Assembly (NCBI GenBank): GCA_037200985.1
Contig: JBBCGJ010000001.1
Coordinates: forward strand, 3,696,756-3,760,755
Reading direction: 5' to 3'
DNA: 64,000 nucleotides
DNA from: Rhizomicrobium sp.
Lineage (GTDB): Bacteria > Pseudomonadota > Alphaproteobacteria > Micropepsales > Micropepsaceae
Shown here: positions 62,922-64,000 of the stretch, piece after piece
Layout: every line of letters starts with the position of its first letter
How positions within the stretch are numbered: position 1 is the first letter of the stretch
Position numbers and translations under genes: made by a program
The notes under the pieces: model-generated
The model's input: the letters and a program-made list of their open reading frames with translations, nothing else
The model's database searches: none
Told to the model about the DNA's origin: nothing

Positions 62922-63033
62922 GTGATGCTCCCGCCCAGGCGCCGGCCGGCGCCGCGACCGCAAGGACGCGCGGCAGAACCCGGACATGTCATCACGAACG
63001 CCCGGTCTTTCAAAGGACGGAATCGTCCGCGCC

Positions 63034-64000
63034 TTATCCTTCCAGCGCGAAACGCAGCCCCGCCTTCTTCGGCAGCCGCTCGAGCAGGGCATCCGCCATC
63101 GCCGCGGCCGGGCTCCAGCAGCCGCCGGGCGTCGTCGTCTTCGGCACGCCCGCCAGCGCCAGCGCCGCTTCGGCGAGGATCTTCGACGTCGAGCCATAGC
63201 CCGGATCGCGGTCGCCCTTGACCGCGGCGCGCAGGCTGCGCCCGTCCGCCGTCTCGGCGACGAACAGGATGTCGTACCAGCCGGTGTCGCGTTCCTGCTT
63301 GCTCGGTCCCTCGCCCGGCTTCGGCAGGCCGCCGGCCCCGAAACTGAAGCCGCCGAGCCCGCCGGCCTGGGGCTTGGGCGGCCCGTCCAGCATCTGCATT
63401 TCGCAATAGCGGAAATCGGCGCCCCAGGGATGGCCGAGCAGGAAGTTGGTGCGATGCACCGCCTTGGTGTTGATGGACGCCATCATGAACGGCCCGACCC
63501 AGGCGCCCACCGCTTCGTCTTCATAGGGTGTGTTGCCGTCCGGCTGTTCCGCGCCGGCAAAGCCCGGCGTCAGCGCGAAGGGATTGCCGAGCGTCTCGGC
63601 GATCTTCGGATCCTTCGCCGCCGCCATCATCGTCGCCTGGCCGCTCGCCAGCGTCCCGCCGGAGAGCCCGCCCGCCATGCCGCGGATGCGCCCGCGCACC
63701 CGCGGCGCATAGGTGCCGAAGGCCGCCTTCGCCGCCTCCTGGACGAAATGGACGCCGAGATCGAACGGAATCGAATCGAAGCCGCAGGAGAACACCAGCC
63801 GCGCCCCGCTCGCCTTCGCCGTCGCCTCATGCGCCGCGATCATCTGCGCGATCCAATGCGACTCGCCGGTCAGGTCGACATAGTCGGTGCCGGTCCTGGC
63901 GCAGGCCGCGACCAGGTTGGAGCCGTAGAGCTGATAGGGCCCCGCCGTCGACACGATCACCTTGGCGCGTCGGCACATCGCCTCCAGCGACGCCGGATCG
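63034..64000 (-). CDS. saccharopine dehydrogenase family protein (partial)
   Basis: The 5' end lies beyond the window. The visible 322 residues contain VIVSTAGPYQLYGSNLVAAC, the TDYVDLTGESHW motif and GARLVFSCGFDSIPFDLGV, typical of the saccharopine dehydrogenase NADP-binding family (trans-acting enoyl reductase-like group). The N-terminal Rossmann motif must be in the missing part. The C-terminal GGCWSPAAAMADALLERL ending also fits this group. Function unknown. Confidence 0.85.
   Translation of the reverse strand, partial: DPASLEAMCRRAKVIVSTAGPYQLYGSNLVAACARTGTDYVDLTGESHWIAQMIAAHEATAKASGARLVFSCGFDSIPFDLGVHFVQEAAKAAFGTYAPRVRGRIRGMAGGLSGGTLASGQATMMAAAKDPKIAETLGNPFALTPGFAGAEQPDGNTPYEDEAVGAWVGPFMMASINTKAVHRTNFLLGHPWGADFRYCEMQMLDGPPKPQAGGLGGFSFGAGGLPKPGEGPSKQERDTGWYDILFVAETADGRSLRAAVKGDRDPGYGSTSKILAEAALALAGVPKTTTPGGCWSPAAAMADALLERLPKKAGLRFALEG

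Overview
The window is GC-rich DNA from a free-living alphaproteobacterium. The evidence is a Caulobacter-type tad/cpa pilus locus with CtrA-like sites, a DUF2336 protein, an ArgB/HAD/DapD/DapE/TruA/Fmt/Def block in an order familiar from this class, an alphaproteobacterial-type SRP RNA, and a CycM-like membrane-anchored cytochrome c. A genus cannot be fixed from sequence alone; a Caulobacterales- or Micropepsales-like organism is my guess. Genes are packed tightly, and many neighbours share ATGA, GTGA or CTAG overlaps.

Layout. 58-1942: btaA and btaB for the betaine lipid DGTS, divergent from tesB. 2978-18754: a tad/Flp type IVc pilus locus (two TadE-like proteins, TadG, Flp pilin, CpaA to CpaF, TadB, TadC, TadD, plus a spare secretin N-domain protein). 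A sterol-desaturase-family protein and a large membrane protein sit inside it. 18962-28620: metabolic and housekeeping genes (orphan TAXI binding protein, GST, M17 aminopeptidase, NlpC/P60, 2-hydroxyacid dehydrogenase, cytochrome c, kdsB, pheA, two GNATs, nudC). 28684-33711: SRP RNA (ffs) with a rearranged tandem copy, an XRE regulator/membrane protein pair with a clear promoter-operator, dnaX carrying an in-frame palindromic insertion, and recR. 33708-49557: rmuC, def, fmt, truA, murI, dapE, dapD, argB and the overlapping rpmH-rnpA-yidD-yidC-engB block. 49684-57036: a histidine kinase, tam, ggt, a P1 peptidase, a dienelactone hydrolase and a lipoprotein. 57304-60164: tRNA-Arg(ACG) followed by a riboflavin island. 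60180-64000: a possible frameshifted small gene, an HWE kinase, an unknown protein and a partial saccharopine-dehydrogenase-like gene.

The most unusual part is the riboflavin island. A stand-alone GTP cyclohydrolase II (ribA) is divergent from a 499-residue protein that joins an excisionase/antitoxin-type DNA-binding domain to DHBP synthase (RibB) and a GTP cyclohydrolase II-like domain without its zinc cysteines. Next comes a riboflavin synthase that resembles the archaeal RibC family rather than bacterial RibE. An AT-rich tandem 9-mer lies in the shared promoter region. Together these suggest a riboflavin locus in which a biosynthetic enzyme carries its own DNA-binding domain.

Other notable items are the ffs tandem copy whose apical hairpin is replaced by another hairpin, the palindromic element translated within dnaX, CtrA boxes in front of flp and cpaB, and a family of dispersed palindromes (about 70-125 bp) between genes. 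No prophage, IS element or CRISPR array was seen.
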